Origin: Phyllobacteriaceae bacterium UBA1059
Lineage (GTDB): Bacteria; Pseudomonadota; Alphaproteobacteria; Rhizobiales; Rhizobiaceae
Direction: 5' to 3'
NCBI GenBank assembly: GCA_002316345.1
Contig: DCDI01000177.1
Coordinates: 31,213 to 39,097 of the forward strand
DNA length: 7,885 bases
Position numbers and translations under genes: made by a program. Below, one piece after another: positions 5,875 to 7,885 of this stretch. The notes beneath the pieces were generated by a model. That model did no database searches and was not told the origin of the DNA. It saw only the letters and a program-made list of their open reading frames with translations. How positions within the stretch are numbered: position 1 is the first letter of the stretch; each line of letters starts with the position of its first letter.

Positions 5875-6456
5875 TCAATAAAGCGGTTCGCTGTAGAGCG
5901 CGGTCTCGCCATCATAGAGCGCCTTGATCTGCGCGTCGCCCGTTTCGCCAACCGCAACCCGCATCGTGAACTGGCGCTCTCCAAGCCACTGCTCGATCTC
6001 CCGGCCGTCGCCTTCCGGCACATAAAAGCGCTCCAAACCGTACTGAACGTTGATGGAGTCCAGATCATCCTGCCAGCGATCGAGGCTCGTTCCCTTGAGG
6101 TCGATCTCGTTCTCGCCCGGCGTTTGATTGACCGGCGCGCCCAGGCCGGCGGCAATGATCTGCGCCGGTGCATGGCCCTTGCCGCGCTTCAGCCTGACAT
6201 AAACGGTGCCGACCAGCTCGTTGTCACGCGGGCGCGCGGTCTGGATATGATCGACCGGCACCCGCGAGATATCGTAGCTGAGCGCAACATAGTCGCCACG
6301 CAGAAGATCGCGCGGATCCACCGGCGCGGTGCGCAGGGTAATCTCCTGCCCATCCCTCAGCAGGGACGCACGGCTGTAGATGGCCGACGCCAGGAAGCCG
6401 ATCTGAACCAGCGCGACAACGAATGCCGCAACCAGAAGCTTGCTGCGGCTGTTCAT
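5875..6456 (-). CDS. GDYXXLXY-domain membrane-anchored protein
   Basis: 193 residues, named for the family motif, seen here as RGDYVALSY (53-61) within PVDPRDLLRGDYVALSYDIS. The N-terminus (MNSRSKLL) is followed by one hydrophobic segment at about 7-27, a signal anchor that would place the rest in the periplasm or outer leaflet. A second family hallmark is FYVPEGDGREIEQ near 144-156. No catalytic residues are known for this family, so its activity is unknown. The start ATG (6456) overlaps the stop of the upstream DUF2157 gene by four bases (ATGA), which means tight translational coupling. GDYXXLXY and DUF2157 proteins are commonly encoded together, so they probably form one membrane complex or pathway; that last step is inference. 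Confidence 0.92.
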   Translation of the reverse strand: MNSRSKLLVAAFVVALVQIGFLASAIYSRASLLRDGQEITLRTAPVDPRDLLRGDYVALSYDISRVPVDHIQTARPRDNELVGTVYVRLKRGKGHAPAQIIAAGLGAPVNQTPGENEIDLKGTSLDRWQDDLDSINVQYGLERFYVPEGDGREIEQWLGERQFTMRVAVGETGDAQIKALYDGETALYSEPLY

Positions 6457-7592
6457 GGCTGGCCTCCTGTCACGACCGCGTCCTGATCGGCTGGCCGCTC
6501 GACATCCCGGCTGAAGCGCTTTTCAAACCGTCGAATCACAACGGCGATGATGGCCAGCACCAGTCCGGATGCCAGGAAGAAGGTCGCCGTATCGAGCATC
6601 GTGCCAAGATACACCGCGTAGAGATAGATGAGCTCGGCTGTGAAGCCTGCATAAGCCAAGCGGCGCAGTCGACGGCTTTCACGCCCACCGGCAAGCAACG
6701 CTGCAATGATGCCGGCAAACACGATGACGGCCAGAAGGAAGGCCGTGCCGAGTTGTTCGATCTGCATCAGCTGCAGCAGCGCCATGGATAAAAGGAAGCC
6801 GAACAGACCGAGCACCGGCAGGGCCGCGCCCAAACGTGCAACACGCTCTGCCAGCTGCGGACGGAACACGGCGAAAGCAAACACTGCTGATGAGACAATC
6901 GCCATCACCAGCGGCGCACTCACCGAACCCTGTTGATCCAGCGCGATCAAGGTGCCGTAGAGCAGGAGCGAAAGCAGCACCAGCACGCGTCCATAAGGGC
7001 TGCCCGTCCAGAAGCTGAGCAGCCACAGCACCAAAGCCGCCGGCAGGAACCAGGCCGATGGCGGCGTGCTCGTCCACACACCGTTACTCGTGCTGACCAT
7101 CCAATAGGCGGCGAGCATCACGCTGCCGACGGTCAGGATGGGCGAGCGCAGCATGGCGGAAGCGAAAGCCGTCCCAGCCGCCCAGATCGCGATCGCCTGA
7201 ACCTCGTCGCCTGACAGATGATACATCTGGCCGATCAACGCGATCGACGCCCCGAACGAGGCCGCGGCGATCATGTAAAGAGACTCGCCCCAAACCCGCG
7301 CGCCCCGCAGCTTGGTGATAGCGCCGCCGAGGTAACCGGCCGCGATCAACAGGAACAACAGCGTGACCCGAACAAGACGCGGAAACGCTTCCCAGTTCGC
7401 CGCAACGAAGAGAAGAATGGCCGCCGCCAGCAGAATGGCAGCCAACGCCCCGATCACGCCGCCGAAGCTGATGCCCTTGCTGCGCCGAGCCTCGATATCT
7501 TTCGTAAGACGAAGCGCGGTCTCACCATCGATCATTCCCTGGCTTTGCCAACGAACAATCTCGGCTTTCACATTGCTTGCATAGGACGCCAT
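6453..7592 (-). CDS. DUF2157 polytopic membrane protein
   Basis: 379 residues. The DUF2157 features are a soluble N-terminal part with IVRWQSQGMIDGETA (12-26), then FVAANWEAFPRLVR (62-75) after the first membrane helix, and LIGQMYHLSGDE (119-130), all typical of the family. About twelve hydrophobic segments can be seen, at roughly 44-64, 74-92, 104-121, 132-148, 152-168, 181-196, 202-219, 227-244, 255-276, 283-302, 314-332 and 336-353, ending in a basic then polar cytoplasmic tail. The family's function is unknown; nothing here identifies a transported substrate. The ATG at 7592 has a weak AGG-type ribosome-binding site. It is the first gene of a leftward pair with the GDYXXLXY gene, overlapping by four bases, and is divergent from the DUF1127 gene. 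Confidence 0.93.
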   Translation of the reverse strand: MASYASNVKAEIVRWQSQGMIDGETALRLTKDIEARRSKGISFGGVIGALAAILLAAAILLFVAANWEAFPRLVRVTLLFLLIAAGYLGGAITKLRGARVWGESLYMIAAASFGASIALIGQMYHLSGDEVQAIAIWAAGTAFASAMLRSPILTVGSVMLAAYWMVSTSNGVWTSTPPSAWFLPAALVLWLLSFWTGSPYGRVLVLLSLLLYGTLIALDQQGSVSAPLVMAIVSSAVFAFAVFRPQLAERVARLGAALPVLGLFGFLLSMALLQLMQIEQLGTAFLLAVIVFAGIIAALLAGGRESRRLRRLAYAGFTAELIYLYAVYLGTMLDTATFFLASGLVLAIIAVVIRRFEKRFSRDVERPADQDAVVTGGQP

Positions 7593-7616
7593 CGCTGCCT
7601 GTTCTTAAGTGTTCAG

Positions 7617-7654
7617 GGCTTCCTCCCAGAGAGAAGCCACCCGCGCAAACGCGG
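7617..7654. repeat. Two adjacent small hairpins
   Basis: GGCTTC (7617-7622) pairs with GAAGCC (7633-7638) across a 10-base loop, and CCGCG (7641-7645) pairs with CGCGG (7650-7654) across a CAAA loop. On the + strand the first loop contains a CCTCCC anti-Shine-Dalgarno-like run (7622-7627); on the minus strand the same bases are a GGGAGG Shine-Dalgarno-like run, 29 bases before the DUF2157 start. The structures are directly visible but short, and their function is unknown. Confidence 0.4.
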
Positions 7655-7669
7655 CATCTAAATCCATTA

Positions 7670-7708
7670 ATGTTGCGTTGCACAAAGCGCATCGCTGCCA
7701 TGCAACAT
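7670..7708. repeat. Inverted repeat ATGTTGC-N25-GCAACAT
   Basis: A perfect 7-bp inverted repeat in which the arms are 32 bases, about three helical turns, apart centre to centre. It lies about 100 bases before the DUF1127 start and about 80 bases before the DUF2157 start, where two regulator dimers could bind the same face of the DNA. No matching consensus is recognised, and a chance occurrence is possible. Confidence 0.35.
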
Positions 7709-7808
7709 CGTGTGTTTCAATCCCAGGGGCCTACGCATATCTTCCGCCTTGTCCGAAGCCAAGACGCCGACAGACAGCAAGAAAAAAAGACACCTAGGGT
7801 ACGAAACA

Positions 7809-7885
7809 ATGAACATCATCCGCAACTACCGCAACTGGCGCCGCTACCGTGACACGGTTTCCGAGCTGAGCCGCCTGTCCAACCG
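7809..7885 (+). CDS. DUF1127 (YjiS-like) small Arg-rich protein, 3' end outside window
   Basis: The first 25 codons read MNIIRNYRNWRRYRDTVSEL and then SRLSN, followed by an incomplete codon that begins CG and probably encodes Arg. This is a typical N-terminus of DUF1127 proteins, which are usually 45-75 residues long and rich in Arg with a conserved L(S/T)xRxLxDxGL-type core that would follow here. AGGGT (7796-7800) lies eight bases before the ATG. In other alphaproteobacteria members of this family have been linked to RNA binding and RNA turnover (Rhodobacter) and to phosphate and carbon regulation through protein contacts (Agrobacterium); the role of this copy is unknown. The gene runs off the right edge, so its length and C-terminus cannot be judged. 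Confidence 0.85.
   Translation, partial: MNIIRNYRNWRRYRDTVSELSRLSN

Larger units (their letters stand above)
7593..7808. promoter_or_regulatory. Divergent intergenic region between DUF2157 and DUF1127 genes
   Basis: This 216-base stretch must hold the promoters of both divergent genes. I see no clear -35/-10 pair in either direction. It contains two small adjacent hairpins in the DUF2157 leader (7617-7654) and a spaced inverted repeat, ATGTTGC (7670-7676) and GCAACAT (7702-7708). The last 30 bases before the DUF1127 start are A-rich. No credible coding sequence of its own is seen. Confidence 0.5.

Noticed and set aside
6423..7214. Several + strand open frames of 70-120 codons
   Set aside because: They are Gln/Arg/His-rich shadows of the DUF2157 gene, whose membrane helices and signature motifs are unmistakable.
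7577..7852. 91-codon + strand open frame across the divergent intergenic region
   Set aside because: It runs out of frame into the DUF1127 gene, has no ribosome-binding site and has a composition typical of noncoding sequence.
1..7885. A mobile element, defence system, CRISPR array or biosynthetic cluster
   Set aside because: No transposase, integrase, direct-repeat array, terminal repeats at the tRNA, or recognisable defence or synthase genes are present. The tRNA-Leu is intact and flanked by core genes, with no sign of an integration event.

Overview
The window looks like an ordinary chromosomal segment of an alphaproteobacterium, most likely from the order Hyphomicrobiales (Rhizobiales: the Mesorhizobium / Nitratireductor / Brucella side). 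The evidence is the high-GC codon use, the protein variants seen (a BphO-type heme oxygenase, RadC with a long N-terminal extension, trigger factor with a Lys/Ala/Glu-rich tail, a DUF1127 small protein) and weak Shine-Dalgarno sites of the GAAGG/AGGG kind. No phage, insertion sequence, CRISPR array or foreign-looking gene is visible.

Layout. Positions 2-766 (+) hold the C-terminal half of trehalose-6-phosphate synthase OtsA. It converges on, and overlaps by 31 bases, a leftward two-gene unit (736-1769, minus): a biliverdin-producing heme oxygenase followed by a small DUF454 (YbaN-type) membrane protein, joined by a one- or four-base overlap. A 127-base divergent intergenic region with a CTTCAAG/CTTGAAG inverted repeat separates this unit from the rightward map-radC pair (1897-3645) and a small membrane-anchored or exported protein of unknown function (3693-4040). 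A perfect 11-bp bidirectional terminator (4055-4081) closes that block and also ends trigger factor (tig, 4102-5583, minus). Upstream of tig on the same strand lie a hairpin in its leader, tRNA-Leu(UAG) with an encoded CCA end (5668-5752), and a plausible stable-RNA promoter. Next comes a leftward pair, a DUF2157 polytopic membrane protein and a GDYXXLXY-domain protein (7592 down to 5875, ATGA overlap). The window ends with the first 25 codons of a rightward DUF1127 small protein (7809 onward), preceded by a 216-base divergent intergenic region with several small inverted repeats.

How the genes fit together. tig and map both act on nascent chains at the ribosome exit (folding and Met removal), and tRNA-Leu also serves translation, but they are in separate transcription units. 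OtsA makes a stress solute precursor. The heme oxygenase-DUF454 and DUF2157-GDYXXLXY pairs are each translationally coupled and are the least understood units here. I found no convincing new multi-gene system. The most useful leads are these two coupled pairs, the unknown 115-residue protein, and the regulatory-looking repeats in the two divergent intergenic regions.
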